This document shows, one piece after another, positions 33,892 through 46,752 of a stretch of 64,000 nucleotides of DNA; positions within the stretch are counted from its first letter, which is position 1; each line of letters starts with the position of its first letter. A model generated the notes under the pieces. It saw only the letters and a program-made list of their open reading frames with translations. It was not told the origin of the DNA and searched no databases. Where the stretch lies: NCBI GenBank assembly GCA_030247885.1, contig JAPDRO010000015.1, forward strand, positions 558,001 through 622,000. The letters are read 5' to 3'. Source of the DNA: Taxawa tesnikishii (nom. ined.) (Eukaryota; Ascomycota; Dothideomycetes; Dothideales). The position numbers and the translations under genes are program-made.

Positions 33892-36235
33892 GCGTGGTGT
33901 TTTCGCTATACGAGTAGGCGCCCTAACCATCCTACCACCATACCACCCTACCTAGTACCTTTGGCTAGCCGGCCACCTATGCGCTGTCGCTGAAACGGCG
34001 GGGCCTCACCGCTAATTGTTTACTCCACCAATGCCGCCGAAGCTACTTCGCAGTAGGCAGGGGTCTGCTAGAAGAGAGCGATAACCTTGGTAGTTCCAGA
34101 AACACAAGTCGAAACGTCTTTCCCTGCCCTGCAAGCAACAACCAACCAAGTCGGAGCCGGGCTGGGCCTCCCGAATATTTCTCGAAGCTTTGCCATCTCA
34201 GACGGGCTGCTACCCGCCAGCAGTCTCTGTGCAGCCTGTGTGAACGAACAACCTCGTTGATGGCTTGTCGCAATCAGCACTCAGCACTCAACACTCAGCA
34301 CCGCTGCATCGTAGCAGATCCGGCTGCCGCCTTGTCCTTGTCGCCTAACGGACCCACCCTTCGAACAGCGGATCTGTGCATCTTGCCTTTCACTCCAACT
34401 AAAAGCACGCCAGTCATGACATGCATTTAGCAAAGTGCGTGATCGTACATCTGGTTGGCCTACTCCTCGTTTCCGCTCATACACCGCCCCAGTCCACCGT
34501 CGGACCGGCCATCGCAGTCGCCACTGTCATTGGTTGTGCCCGAAAGCCCTCCGTCATGCCAGACCAAGCGTTCCAGCGCGTGGTGAAGGGAGCTCGGGAG
34601 GTCGCCCGCTTAAACGTCGAGCCGAACTGCTAAGAAGGGTGGTTTTGTCACGTCTACTGGCCCGGCGGGGTAACGGTCACCTGTTCGTCGTGTTCTGAGA
34701 TTGTCGAGGGATCGAGGGCATTGCCGCTCTGGTCGTGCCGTTGGCACGAAAACTGTCAAAAGTCAGATTGCCAGCCTCTGCACGACGTGTTGCGCCTCTC
34801 GCGTCGCTGCAAGCTGCATCCTCCCCTATCGGCACCGTAACGGCTCGGCTAATTGTCGACCTGGTTGCGGGTTTATGGGGCAACGTCACTGCTGGTTCGA
34901 AGGAATGCGAACGCTGGCTAACGCATCCCCACCATCTACTTGAGCTACTTGAGGCTGTGATGGATTGAGGAACTTGTGGGCTAGGTCAGGCTGTTTGCAT
35001 GATGCCAAATGATAGTGTGATAGCCACCAACTGCAGATCGTAGTTCGCCAGTTCACTCCGCTTCACACCGAAGCAACCCGCGCGCCGCTGCACATTCGCG
35101 CCAGCCCTAGGAGGCCTCGTCGAGGCTTTGCTTCGTCAGTCGTTTTTACACCGCTCATGGCTGCCTACATGTGGCTTTCTTTTGCTCGGGGACAGCAACA
35201 GTGTCCGTCAGGCTGCGCACAGGAGGTTTGTTCGAGTCAATGCTCAGAACCCATTGTCCTTGACTCGATGTAGTAGCAAGCGTGTGTGAGTACTGTTCGA
35301 TAGCGCGCAAGAGACCCGACTCTTTCCGGAATGAGCCTCAATCCAGACAAAAGCAACTCGTGCGTCCCCGCGCATGCGCGAGCGTGGATCGACCGCTAAA
35401 TTCGCATCCGTGTCCAGCTGTTCTTGCAGAACGAATCCCGGTCTCGAATGACCACCTACGTGCATGGCGTGGCGCGCATGTCTGTCACGAATAGTATATG
35501 CGACAGTTTGCTTAGGTCCTCTGTGCGCGTGCCTACAGGCACAAGCGTTGCGTGCGGTTCCTTCATTGTAGGTTGCGTTCCTTGCCTAGTGCACAATTGG
35601 GTTTCATCCCTTGCACTGTTGTCATTTGGCTTCTGCTAAGAAGGGGGGCTTACCTTATTTCTTGCGTCTCGCCCGTTGCGCCTGCTGAGGGAGCACCCGC
35701 GAACCTTCGTTGGTGGTACATTAGCATCTCGTTTGGTCTCCACTTCATGACTGATTCCTAATACATGAAAGGTGTGCGTCTGATGTCACGTTACGCCTCA
35801 TCTAGCCCCCGAAACGATCCAGCAATCCTTGCACTTCGCTGAGAAGTCTGTGAAGTCTTCGAAGCCATCTCTCACGTCTCACGATAACGAACCACAACGC
35901 CAGCCACTCGTTTTGGACCACTTTGCGGATCCGCGATCTCATGCTCGGTGCTCGTATAGGATCTTGAAGGGTCACTCTCATCATAGGACTGTTACGCGCA
36001 AACGATCTTCTGGAACAAAATCTCAGAGATAACTGGCGACTTGACTCGACACACTGAGGCATTGAGCGATCCGAGTAACATCGTCTTGTTTGAATTGCTA
36101 CCTCGCATCTGGTCTCAAGGGTGGATACTGACATCGGTATCGACATCGACAGCCTGACTGCTACCGGCTTACACTCTGTGAAGGTGGAGAAGACGACTTC
36201 TAAGCGACTTTTGTAGCTCATGTGTTGGCTTCCAG

Positions 36236-37789
36236 GCCAGCAGTATCCGCCAATCTGGATATCTCATCGCTCCTTGAGCGGCCTTCCAGGACAGCTTCTC
36301 CCGGAAATGCAAGCTCTACATCTCAAAACTCGTCCAACGGAGCAATCAGCAGACCAGAGCCGGACAGTGTATCCCAGGCCGCGATAGCATCCGCTGCTCT
36401 ACAAGCTCCTTATTCTGGACCTCATGGACATCAACAAATGTACCAGCAACTGTACAACCGCCCTCCATCGGCACCTTATGCGCACCCGTATGGACACGCA
36501 CCTGCAATGTACCCCACGCCCTCTGCATACGTCGGATTACCTCCTGTGAGCACCAGCATGAGCGACTATCACCCGCGAAGGATGTCGATATCGCAGATTT
36601 CCATTGCATCAAGCTCGAACATCAAAAGACTTGCTCCTCAGGCTCCGCACCCCAACGAATCGCCAGCAAAGAAGAAGCAGTCCAAATGGAGTGCAGAAGA
36701 AGATGCGGCCATCATCGAGCTCCGGGGTAACGGCATGAAGTGGGAAGACATCTCCAAGAATCTTCCCGGACGAAGTGCCATCAGCTGCCGGTTACGGTTC
36801 CAGAACTACCTTGAACGTCGGTCCGAGTGGGATGAGGAGAAGAAGAACAAGCTGGCGCGACTGTATGAGAGGTATGTATACGTAGCACAGCCCCTTTTCC
36901 GGATGCGGGACCCATCGAAAGTCCAGTACCTCAACGGTGCTCTTCACAGTCAGTCCTGACTGCTTGGCTATCGTCGCATGGCGGACACTTTGCTACATAG
37001 ATGTCAGGACACCTACAAATCGGTTCCTTACACCTCTGTAGCTGCGGTCAAGAGCTGAAGGCAGACGTTACACGTTCATCTCTGCACGGATGGCATACGT
37101 ACAGATATGCTAGCAAAACCACAACCTTGCGATGGCAGTCCGTCAGTCCAATTGGGCCACGGAATCACTCGCCCACGCTTCATCATCGCTCCCTCGTTCT
37201 CAACTGACACATCCTCCAGATTCAAGAAAGACATGTGGGAAAAAATCGCCAAAGAGATGGCTCTCCCTGGCGCGCAGCCGAAGCCATGCACTGGCAAATC
37301 GGCGAAGTGGAAATGGCCAACCGGGCCAACGTGCCCGTCTTCCATCTCGCCGGCCAACAGCAGACGTCACAACCCTCTCAATCGCAGCAACAACCCCCAC
37401 TCCACCCCTTGTCGAACCCCGTCTCCTCAGCCTCGACCGTCGCCCCCGACACTCGCAGCAACAGCACCTCGCCCCAGTCCGCAACGACTGCCTGGCCCCC
37501 TCCTCCGACCACCTACCCGCACACGCACAGCCACACGCTGCCGCAGCTCTCGCAACACCAACAAGGGCAACCCGCCTCGCCGCCTTCGGGCCGCAACAGC
37601 AACGAATCGGCACACTCGTCTTCGGTCATGCGTGAAGGTCGTGATCGCGCGGACAGCGCCCGCTCCGTCACGGCTGCCATGCACAGAGCGTACCTGCCTC
37701 CGCTCGGCGACGGCATCGGAAGAGGCGCGTCGTCGCAGCAAAGCAGTGGGTACGTCAGCCCGTTTGCGCCGCAGACGGAGAAGAGATGA
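36236..37789 (+). CDS. Myb/SANT-type DNA-binding protein (5' exon not found)
   Basis: Probable nuclear regulator. The visible part begins after an acceptor CTTCCAG and reads RPAVSANLDISSLLERP, then Ser/Pro/Tyr-rich sequence. The Myb-like domain has KWSAEEDAAIIELRGNGMKW, EDISKNLPGRSAISCRLRFQ and NYLERRSEWDEEKKNKLARL, with Trp spacing of a tandem SANT fold. A 347-nt intron (36873-37219) precedes FKKDMWEKIAKEM. Here the C-run 37265-37267 is one base short: with it the chain continues LPWRAAEAMHWQIGEVEMANR, the conserved second repeat, and then a long Gln/Ser/Pro-rich tail ending SPFAPQTEKR. No ATG lies in frame before the first visible residue, so at least one short upstream exon is missing. Confidence 0.82.
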
Positions 37790-39838
37790 GGCGCGCGCTT
37801 GCGAGATGAGGGTTCGAGACAACGTCGCCGTTTGTGTGTGTGGGGGGGGGGGGGGGCGCGAGGTCGAGCAAGCGCTTCCGCAACTGTGAGGGAAGGATGG
37901 GGAGGGGAAAATGTGCGTCCGGAAGCTTTGCGACTCGTGTTGCTGGCGGAAAGGGAACAGAGGACGCTGGGAGGCCGGAACGGCCTTTACGAGCGATGAT
38001 GGGTGAGCAAAAGGCACGAGCGGATCAATTTGCCACGACGAAACGATTTGTCGCAATGGATACGCCGAGTGCGGCTTAGATGCAGTCTTTCTGGAACCGA
38101 CCTAGACGTTTGGACGGAGGAAAAGGTTCGTTCTGCCGCAGAGTGCATGGATGTGCTTGGGGAGAGACATTTGTGCGCTTGAGGTGCTTCTTTCTTTTCT
38201 CTTTTGATTGTTTTACCCCTTTTTTTCGATCGTTTTTAGTGATTTCTGTGGTTTCGGCATAGCGTAGCGTAGCGTAGCATAGCGTGTGTTTGGCGGGGAC
38301 GGGATCTGACATAATAGGGAATGGTTATGGGACGGGATGGAATGATCCGGATAGGATCAGTTGCGCGGTTAGCTGTATGGATATGTGAGTGCGGAGGTTA
38401 TGGTTCGATATCATGTGTATTCTAGCAAAAGCTTCTGTTGGTTGTGACTGTTGCTGCGCCGCAATCGATGTTGAAACTATGAGAATGAGAACCGGACTGG
38501 ACATATATATGGACGTCGTTTGATGATCGGCGAGGTTGAAGTGGTCAATGGAATGTGTATATACAGCTTTCGTCGACCACGTGTCATGGTGTGTTACTGA
38601 CGATGGTGTGTTTAGGATATCGTTGAGCGGCATAGCCTTAGTAAGATATATCCACGAACCAAACCAACAAAGGCGGCGGGAGGGACAGCGTGCTCAAGTA
38701 TGTCCGTTGTGACGAGAGTACCGCAGGCGATACTTCGTTGAAGTATTCAGAGTATGCTATCGCCTCCGGTGAGCATGTAGCGCTTGTGACACCAGCAAAC
38801 TTGTTATCACGCTGTTGCTCACCACTCCTGTTAGTGTGCGCTTAGAGATATATGCATGGCATACATTTCCTCGAGTACTGACAGCTCGTCAATCATCTCG
38901 CCTGGTACTTGGCACAACTGTCTTTTCTGTGCAGTCGAGCAAAGAGAGGCCGTCTTCACGGTCCCCTGTCAATTGTACTAACCCATGTTGGTCTCCGAGA
39001 AGAACCGTGTTCATGTCAGCGAAGCTATCCACGCAGCAGCAACTGTTGCACAACAGAAGCGCCTTCACGCTGCCATTCACCACTCAAATAGCGCAGGATT
39101 AGAGGATGTTATATGTCCTACTTCTTCCTCATTCGATGGTGCTTGCCGGCCATCTGCATCAGTTCACGCTAAATACCACCTGCATTAGCCCACAATGTAC
39201 AGGAAGTCTGCCTTCGCACTGTTGCTTACCGCTCTCATTAGGGTGACGATGTATGGTGGTAGCTGTTGTCACAGCCGGGTTTTGTATCACGCCACCGTTC
39301 ACTACCCTTGTTGGCGCGATTTCGCAGTCTACATACGTGAACTTTCTCTCTTTTCTGTGGCTGGTGAGATTCGCAAACCAACGAGCTGATTGAACAACAC
39401 CGGATTTCCTGCCGAAGTTATCCACGGCTCTTCCCATCAACTGTCCCAGCTCATGCTGGTCCTTGGAGGAAATCTGATGAGGAAGGGGCTGCTTGTACTT
39501 ATCCGCGGGCGTACGTCATGCTACGTCAAGGCCGAGCACTTTGAGGAAAAGAGGGAGGACAAGCGAGTCATAGACATGGTATCCAAAGAACACCCGCGCG
39601 CTGCTATCTGTAATCACGGAGCATAAAGCCCAGTTTCTGCGTGCGAGAGTGTAAGGCTTGTACAACCTGACCCTGACAGGCGGGGGTTCCGTAGAAGACA
39701 AAAAAGCATTGCAACTGAGGAAGACAATGAGAAGAGAGCACGAACTTGAAAACGAAGTAAATCCTTCCCCAACATCCAGCTCACAGCGACTGGTGGCGGC
39801 GCTTTCAGTCCGTTCCAAACTCAGCCATCCCTGCATCT
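37790..39838. other. 2-kb stretch without a recognised gene
   Basis: 3' flanks of the Myb gene and of the Sae2-like gene. It includes a G-run of about 14 bases near 37844-37857 and a small pentamer repeat. Open frames are short and unassigned. Confidence 0.5.
38260..38285. repeat. short TAGCG pentamer repeat
   Basis: About five copies of a 5-bp unit GTAGC or ATAGC in tandem. Noncoding; no known role. Confidence 0.8.
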
Positions 39839-42064
39839 CTATTCATCCCTGAACATCCACTTCCCATTCCCTCTCATAGCATCCAACCACCTCTTCTTCG
39901 TCTCCTCCCTATCCCTCACCCCGGCCTCCTCTCTTCTCCTATCCTCCTCCTGCGTATCCGGCATATCAACTTCCCAAAAACCCGGCGGACTCTGCCTTCG
40001 CTCAAAAGCGTGCCGCTGCCTTCCATGCGCGTCCGCAAACGCCTGCGCGCGGGCCTGCACCAGTAGTTCGCCGCGGTGCGAGGGTCCGATCTCCTCTAAT
40101 ACCTTTTTCCATTCGGAACCCAGGTAGGCGGCGAGCTCGCGGTCCTCGGCGGCGTGCGTGTCATGCGTATCACCGGACTCTTGAGAGGAGAAGAGGCCCC
40201 TTGCCGCCGGGGTGGTGTTGGTATGGCGCCCATTTGTGCCATCCATTGAAACTCGGGAAGGGCTCTGCCTTGAAGGTTGCGGCGTGCGTCTCGCCCCGAA
40301 TCGTTTCGCTGAATGCAAAGTCGCTACCTGTATACGATGGGTTGATCTTGAAGTCGTCCAAGTTGAGGCGGGCGAGCGGGCGTGAGCGGAGGGGTTCGTC
40401 TTCGGGACGAGCCGGCGGCGGGCTGCCCTCTTCGTCTTCATCCTTGTTGTGTGATTGTTGTGGCCGTATGCGTGCCATGCGTGATGTGGGTACTACCGTG
40501 CGTGGCGAGTTAGACCGCGTGAGACGCTTGGAATTACGTGCGGACGATGATTCAGGTGTTACCAATTGCTGCCGTTGGTCACGGATATGTGGCTTTCGAA
40601 CGACGGTTTTGGGCGTAAGAACCTCCTTGTGTGCGGGTCCATCATCGCCTTGGAGCAAATTGAGCAGGCGCTGACCGCGCACTTTGCTGGTAGCAGCGCT
40701 TTGTGGCGTAAGCTTGGCTTTCTTCGCTGTCTGGGGCGCATCCTTTGGCCCGTCTTCTGACAGTTGGTGGATGGCATTCGCGCCATGATCTTCGTCGCTT
40801 CTTCTTCGCTTTGCAGATCCTGTGCCTGATCGTGATACAGTGGGCGTGTTGGGACTAAGTGTTTTGAGTGGAGCACGAGACTGCCGATTGCTTGCGTCCC
40901 TGTACCTGGAGGCCCAAGGTAACTTCCTGGCAGGTGGTTTTGATTGCCTTGTCACTCCTGGCGAAGGCTCAGACTTCATGCTGATACTATCTTGTGAGTT
41001 TTCTTGATCCTGGTTACCGTCGTCTGCTTCGTCGACGTTAAGATCCGCGTCTTCTTGTTGCTCGAGTACCGATATAATGGTATTGGCATTGTTCTCGGTT
41101 GTCGAGACCGTACTGGACCGGAGAGATTGTCCGCTATCTTTGAGTGTTACACGGGATTCCTTGTTGCTGGGATTTGCCATTGAACCGGTTTTTTGTAGCG
41201 CTTCAACACGTCCCGAAACTGACCTGGTTTCCGTGGGGTCTCGGTGTCTCCAACCATTGCATCTAGGTCCGAAGTTTCAGACCGAAGAGGCTGCCGACTG
41301 TAAAACCCTCGTACTGGACTGCTAAAGCTTTCTTCTTTGATGTTAACCGGACGGTCTGGCGTTCCATCCTGCCGCCAACAGTCCACTTTCCGAACCCGTG
41401 ATCCCGAAGACAATCTTGTGCGTAACCGTCGCTCGGACACAACAACCGGCTCGTCGTCATCATCTTGAACTACTTTGGGAAGCTGCGTTTCGATTTCACC
41501 CTCAGTAGTCTCACTGGAGGGATTATGATGGACTCTGGAGCTTGATCTAGTTACCGTCGGATGAGTCCCGCTTGAGGTATATTGCGCTCGCAGGCGAGGA
41601 GATACTGTTGGAGTTGGAACTTTCGTTGGCAAAATAGGCAGCTCGTCTTCCGGTTCCTTTGGCTCCTCTCCAACGAATGAATCTCGGCTCTCTTCTACGG
41701 GCAGTCTTCTCGGCGGTTTGGGAGTAGCTTCAATACCGTCGGCTGGCGCAGCTTGTGCCTGAGCGGATTTTGTGTGGTCTGCTTGATACTTGGGGTGGCT
41801 ATCGTAGTAACGCTGCCATTCCTTGACGACCTTCTTGGCGTCATGCACCTTGACTCTTGCTTGAGATAGTCGGTTGAGGGCATCGCGGTGTTCTCGATCC
41901 AGGACATCGTACTTGTTTCGCAGAGCATTGTACTTCTCTACCAGCTCCAGATACGTCTCTCCAGAGACAGTGCCACGCGCCGAGATATGCGCTCTTTCCG
42001 TACGGTCATCCATGCTGCCGTCGTCTAGAACGTGCAACACCATGCCTTGTTGCTGGCCCGGCAC
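39839..42064 (-). CDS. Sae2/CtIP/Ctp1-like DNA-end resection factor
   Basis: Cofactor of the MRN/MRX nuclease in double-strand-break resection, nuclear. The start is MPGQQQGMVLHVLDDG. Residues about 35-90 are a coiled coil (YLELVEKYNALRNKYDVLDR). A long disordered middle is rich in Ser/Thr-Pro sites. The C-terminal domain is recognised by LNLDDFKINPSYTGSDFAF, ETIRGRDARRNLQG, the RHR-type motif RQRHAFERRQSPPGFWEVDM and a final WMFRDE. Frame slips occur at the T-run 41189-41194, at the C-run 40294-40297 and once more before SSQESGDTHDTH. The first two are restored by one extra base, giving RYKKTGSMANP and ETIRGRDARR. In the expected CxxC position no cysteine codon occurs in any frame. Divergent to the F-box gene. 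Confidence 0.8.
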
Positions 42065-42360
42065 TCCTCCATGGTTCTCGGTTGAGCGGAGGCGCTGTTG
42101 ATATCTATACTTGACGTCGTACTATCCAATATGCGAATTCCACCTTGAAGAAGGAAGACGCGTCCTGCCTTCGACGCGTCTTTAGGCTCTCGGCCCGGGA
42201 CGGTGTTCCGAGATCGGGGACTTCGTTATCTTATCAGATAAGCCATGCATCTTATCGGAGCGCCGTGTCTCCGAGGCTCATTGTTCGCCGCTCTCGAACA
42301 ACTGCATACCACACCGCAAGAGCCGTCGCTCTCAGCAACGTACGCCTAAACAGATTGGAC
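42065..42360. promoter_or_regulatory. shared intergenic region SAE2-like/F-box gene
   Basis: 296 bp between two divergent start codons. It holds a palindromic-looking TTATCAGATAAG at about 42230-42241, whose two halves are GATA-type sites (TTATC and GATAA). Function is inference only. Confidence 0.5.
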
Positions 42361-44099
42361 ATGGCCAAAAGGCGCACTTCCGAGACGCCCAGCGACGATC
42401 GCCAGGCCAAGCGTGCGCGGCAGACTGCTTCTTGCGACCGCCTTTCCTTACTGAGCCATGAGCTCGTCCTACGAGTACTCTCCTTCCTTCCGGTTTCGGA
42501 TCTGATCCTTTGTCAAAGGTTAGCGCTGTTGCTCTCGAATCTGCGGCACGTTTGCTGACAAGGATCAGGGTATCGAAAAAACTACATGCTCTAGCAGGGG
42601 ATTCTCAATTATGGAAAGCACTCTACTACAATCGCTTTGTTCGGCCAAGGGCGTCACGATTACCCGGGATCAAGGACTCTGGAGTTGCAGCGGATAGCCT
42701 GAATTTTTCTTCGAAGCTCTCAAAGTGGCTAGATGAGGAGAACTTGGTGAAGAGGGGCAAAGAGACGAATTGGAAGCGGCAGTATAAACTTCGACATAAC
42801 TGGTCTAAAGGAAGCTGCGGTGTCAGCGAGGTCCCTGTGTCCGAGGAGCCTTCCATACCCCCTACACTGGTTCAGATGCATGAAAGTACTATATATATGG
42901 CAGATCTTAGGGACGGACTGCGGGCGTGGAACAGCAAGGCGGCTGAGCGGAAAATGCTGGCGACGATCCCATTCGAGGGATATGGCAAACGAGCCGAAAA
43001 GACACCTCCAACTGCCCTGGCGGTTGATAGTTCCTCAGACTCGCTCCGGATTACGAAACTAGCAGCATGTTTCCAGGATGGGTCATTTAGCCTCTATGAA
43101 CTGGACACAAACACTGCAGCATTCTCTCATAGATATACCCACGAGCCGTCATCGAACGGGATGCTCTCAGCCGTCGCACTATCCTTCCCATATCTGGTCA
43201 CAATGACGGCAACTCAAGTATTATCCCTCTACAAGTTCAAGGAGCAGGCGGACCAGAAGCAAGACATCATCGACCCTCCGCGGTTACTGCATTCATTGCA
43301 TTCACACACCGTCTGGCCACCTTTGACACTATCGATGCGGCCGTCCACAAACAGCATCTTGGTTTCCATAGCATACGCACTTCCCACGTATCTGTCCGGC
43401 TGGACTGTAGGTATACAGGAAATGCGTATAACCCTGGATGGCGCAGTCTTGAACACACGACTCGCCACGTCAATCGACCAGCGCTATCGGCCCTTACCAT
43501 TCGGGTCACCACTTCCATCTTCGCCGGGCAGCCCGGCCACTACAACCTCATCTAGTAACTCTTCCACCTCAGAAGCCAATCAAATCCACACAAAGCCGAC
43601 CTCTCTATCTTATACCCACCCTTACCTTCTTGTCTCACACCCCGATAACACGTTAACGCTCTACCTTGTCTCCTCCACCGACAAGGCTCTTACAGTCAGC
43701 TCCGGCAGTCGACTTTGGGGCCACACATCATCCGTATCCGGTGCACACGTAGGCGGCAGGGGCAAAGCCGTCTCCGTCAGCTCTCGAGGTGACGAGCTGC
43801 GAGTCTGGGAACTCGAAGGCGGCCTCGGATCCTCCGCTTCACGGCGCCGGCTAGCCAATGGGGAGTTGAGCGTGCAGATACGGCCTGAACGGCGATCGAA
43901 GGAACGTGCATGCACGGATTCGCTCACACATGCGATAGCTGCGAGGGGAGACGGATTGGGTCTCGCGTTGGGTGAGGTTGAGCGATTCGACGAGACGAGC
44001 TTGACCAGGGGTTGGATAGGGTTTGATGAGGAGAACGTGATCGTGTTGAAGGAGAAGAGCTGTGGTGGGCAGGCACTTGTGGTTTACGATTTTACTTGA
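42361..44099 (+). CDS. F-box protein with WD40-like region
   Basis: Likely substrate receptor of an SCF ubiquitin ligase. The start is MAKRRTSETPSDD with a basic nuclear-signal-like RQAKRARQ. The F-box is LSLLSHELVLRVLSFLPVSD, LILCQR, then an intron (42520-42567, donor GTTAGC) and VSKKLHALAGDSQLWKALYY. The rest has beta-propeller-like strands with recurring short motifs such as HESTIYMADLRDGLRAW, ITKLAACFQDGSFSLYEL, YLLVSHPDNTLTLYLV, LWGHTSSV and VSVSSRGDELRVWEL, as in degenerate WD40 blades. It ends VVYDFT. The substrate is unknown. The single-exon remainder has no frame problem. Confidence 0.88.
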
Positions 44100-46049
44100 C
44101 GCTTGATGAGATACGACATTCTATTGAATCTTACGAGATTGCAGGACGATTGCGTCTGCACCTGACAATTATCCAGCATGTCTTGTCCGGTCCTGAACTT
44201 CGTGGAAACGAAGCTCTGGTGCATGCCTGCGCGGATCCGCTTCCCGTTTCACCAGCTACATGCACGACAAGCCAGCCGCGTAATCTGTCGGGATGTAAGC
44301 ATGTACGTCTTTCCGTCTGCACGACATCGGGACCGTGTAAACCCACAGCCATAGCGTTTCGCGTGCATGCACACTGGGTGTGGCTCCACAACCCGGCAAA
44401 ACTCAACTTTGCGGGCGGTACTTTCATCTATCGCAACGGCCCGAAACTTCCTCTTTTTGGCTTTCCCGCTAATGCATCCACCGTTCCTGCATGTCCCGTG
44501 GCGTACATATTGCCGTATCCCAACTTCCAAGCCTTCTGTTGTTCCTAGTCAGGATGTCCGATTGTCCTTCGAGAAATCGTCATCACCCCAGCGCAGCTTT
44601 TTGTAGTTATCCTCGTAGCAAACGTACCTCATCACGCCACCTCCACCGCCTCCGTTTAGCAGATCTTGGACAGAGATATCACCCCTTCTACGGAACCACA
44701 GCTAGACCCTTACCACCCAGACACTTAAGTGAGATCAGTGTCAAGAGACCTCTCCAGACCGTACGTTACGACGTCGAGGAAGGTACAAACGGCGCTTGTC
44801 GTTTTGTAAAAGAACATGGCGGATGGCCTCGTTGCCAGAAGCACACGCAGCCGCATCCACCAACACTCAGTCCCTCTTGTCCTTGCCCTCCAATCCCCTA
44901 CGGAGAAGCTGCGCCTCCGACTGGCGTCTGCAGGTTGGAGTAAGGGGACGAGGTATTCCATAGTCATATGAACAGCCGAGGTTCGTGACAGAAACACATA
45001 TTGGAATAGAACACGAGCAGCAGCCGCTCCGGACGAAGGAGAAGTAGAGCAGTATGAGTGCTTGCACTTGGCTGGTAGACGAAGGGCCCTCCATCAATTA
45101 ATCAGCCATTGCCGGTCTTCAGGGGAGTGAAACGAGGAAAGAAAGAGTGCCGACCATAACGGACACGTGTGGGTCCGCACCGTTGCAATGCTTCACCTCC
45201 CATCATACGTTTAAGAGCCTCCAATAACTGTATCACTTGACTCAGGCTATTGCACCGTGAACGATCCGCAGGCCGTCAAGAGTTCCTGGCATCCGAGGGA
45301 TCCAAGTCCCATCGGACGACGCCGCCCTCACAGCGTGACACAAACTGTGGCCTCGGCGCCCGCTCCTCGAGGAGCTCGACATGCATGACTCTCTGTGGAC
45401 CACTTGGTCATGAGGCCCCCTTGATGATCAGCACAGGACCAACAAGGTCAGTTGGCCCGGCCTGCCTCCCAATCTGGGAAGTTGCCGACAATGGAGAGTG
45501 AATTTTTGCGCCCAATGGCTGCAAGGCTAGCCTATACGGCAGGAATTATCCTAATCGAAGGAGCCAAAAGTGTCCATGATGAACTTCCACTGAGGATGGC
45601 GATGAGAAACAGTATTTACTGAAGCCCAAGTAGAGGTTGAGTGATGTTAAACTAGAATTCGAATAGAGCTCAAGTGAAGCTGGAGCAGGGCGTAAGTGAA
45701 GCTTAGATGAAACACAGGCAACTACTGCCGTCCAGCTACTAATTCCACGAGATAGTAGGTTCCGCGTAATGTATTGCGTGGAAGACGAGCGGCTGTATGT
45801 GATTGTATCGTTCAGGAGATGGAAAGATGGATCGACCAGCAAATGGTGATCGCCACGTGGTGGTTCGATCAGTCTGCGCCAAACAGACCCAGCAGTGAGA
45901 GAAGAAGGCATTCATGCCAGTAAGATTGGAACAAACATGTTGCCGATGATCGTTGTAGTTCGTTGTCTGATAGATACGTGTTCTGACAGCAAAAGAGGGT
46001 ACTATATGCACAGGCTATGGACAGCCAATCGAGATGTTGCGGGAACGCC
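44100..46049. other. 1.9-kb stretch without a recognised gene
   Basis: 3' flanks of the F-box gene and VPS68. Frames of up to about 150 codons on both strands overlap one another and resemble nothing I know. Confidence 0.5.
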
Positions 46050-46752
46050 TTACAACTGCAAGTTGTAGGTGTAGTCATCCTCCATGTTCTGAGACACCCA
46101 CAGGATAACGGAGCTGGCAACGGTTAATACTTGCACTCTTCAAGCGGTTGTTGGCCGTATCATACCTGAGGGAAACCAGCGCATTCGCGATAACGTTCGC
46201 AACACCAAACCAAAGCGTAGGGAACGGGTATTGCGGAACAACATATTTAAGAACCATGACGACCTGTACACTCTGTCAGCATGTGCTACCGCCCTCTGTT
46301 CCTATCATCTCGCGCTGTTCGAGTTCTTCGTGCAGTGCTACGTACCACACCACCGGCCAATCCACCCGCCATAGCCGCGAATCCCATGAACAGCACCACA
46401 CGCGCCTTCCACGCAACACCATCACCGCTGTAACTGAAGTTGTCTGCACTCAATCTGGTCTTGTCAATCGAGTTGATAATCAACATTCCCAGCGCGGAGA
46501 AGATTCCCGGGATCCAGTCGACGAAGTTCATGTGGACGTCAGAGCCGTTGAGGGGAGACTTGGAGAAGGTCGCTGCGTCTATGAGGACGAAAACGGCGAT
46601 GGAGAACTGCACGCATCGTCAGTCGGATGTTGGGATGGGAGCAAGAGGGCTGTTCTGACCAAGGCTCCAGCAAAGTAAACGCCTGCGGTGCGCGTGTTGG
46701 CGCTGTTCAGCCATTGCGGCTTGGGAAAACGGAAGAGTCTGTCGCTGGACAT
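46050..46752 (-). CDS. VPS68: Vps68 (TMEM50 family) endosomal membrane protein
   Basis: Four-span membrane protein of late endosomes; in yeast it works with Vps55 in cargo sorting to the vacuole. The start is MSSDRLFRFPKPQWLNSAN, then RTAGVYFAGAL (first span). After an intron come FSIAVFVLIDAATFSKSP, VDWIPGIFSALGMLIINS, DKTRLSADNFSYSG and ARVVLFMGFAAMAGGLAGG. A further intron precedes VMVLKYVVPQYPFPTLWFG, and the last exon ends SQNMEDDYTYNLQL. The order and motifs match the family end to end. Divergent to LOC1. Confidence 0.94.

Larger units (their letters stand above)
32934..36235. other. 3.3-kb gene-poor stretch
   Basis: Between divergent cofactor B and the Myb/SANT gene. Apart from the simple repeats listed separately I find no supportable gene. 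Frames of 60-90 codons exist on both strands without family resemblance. The missing 5' exon of the Myb gene should lie toward the end. Confidence 0.5.

Noticed and set aside
37427-38056. Long minus-strand Arg-rich frame
   Set aside because: Shadow of the Gln/Ser/Pro-rich tail of the Myb gene; low-complexity coding opens the opposite frame.
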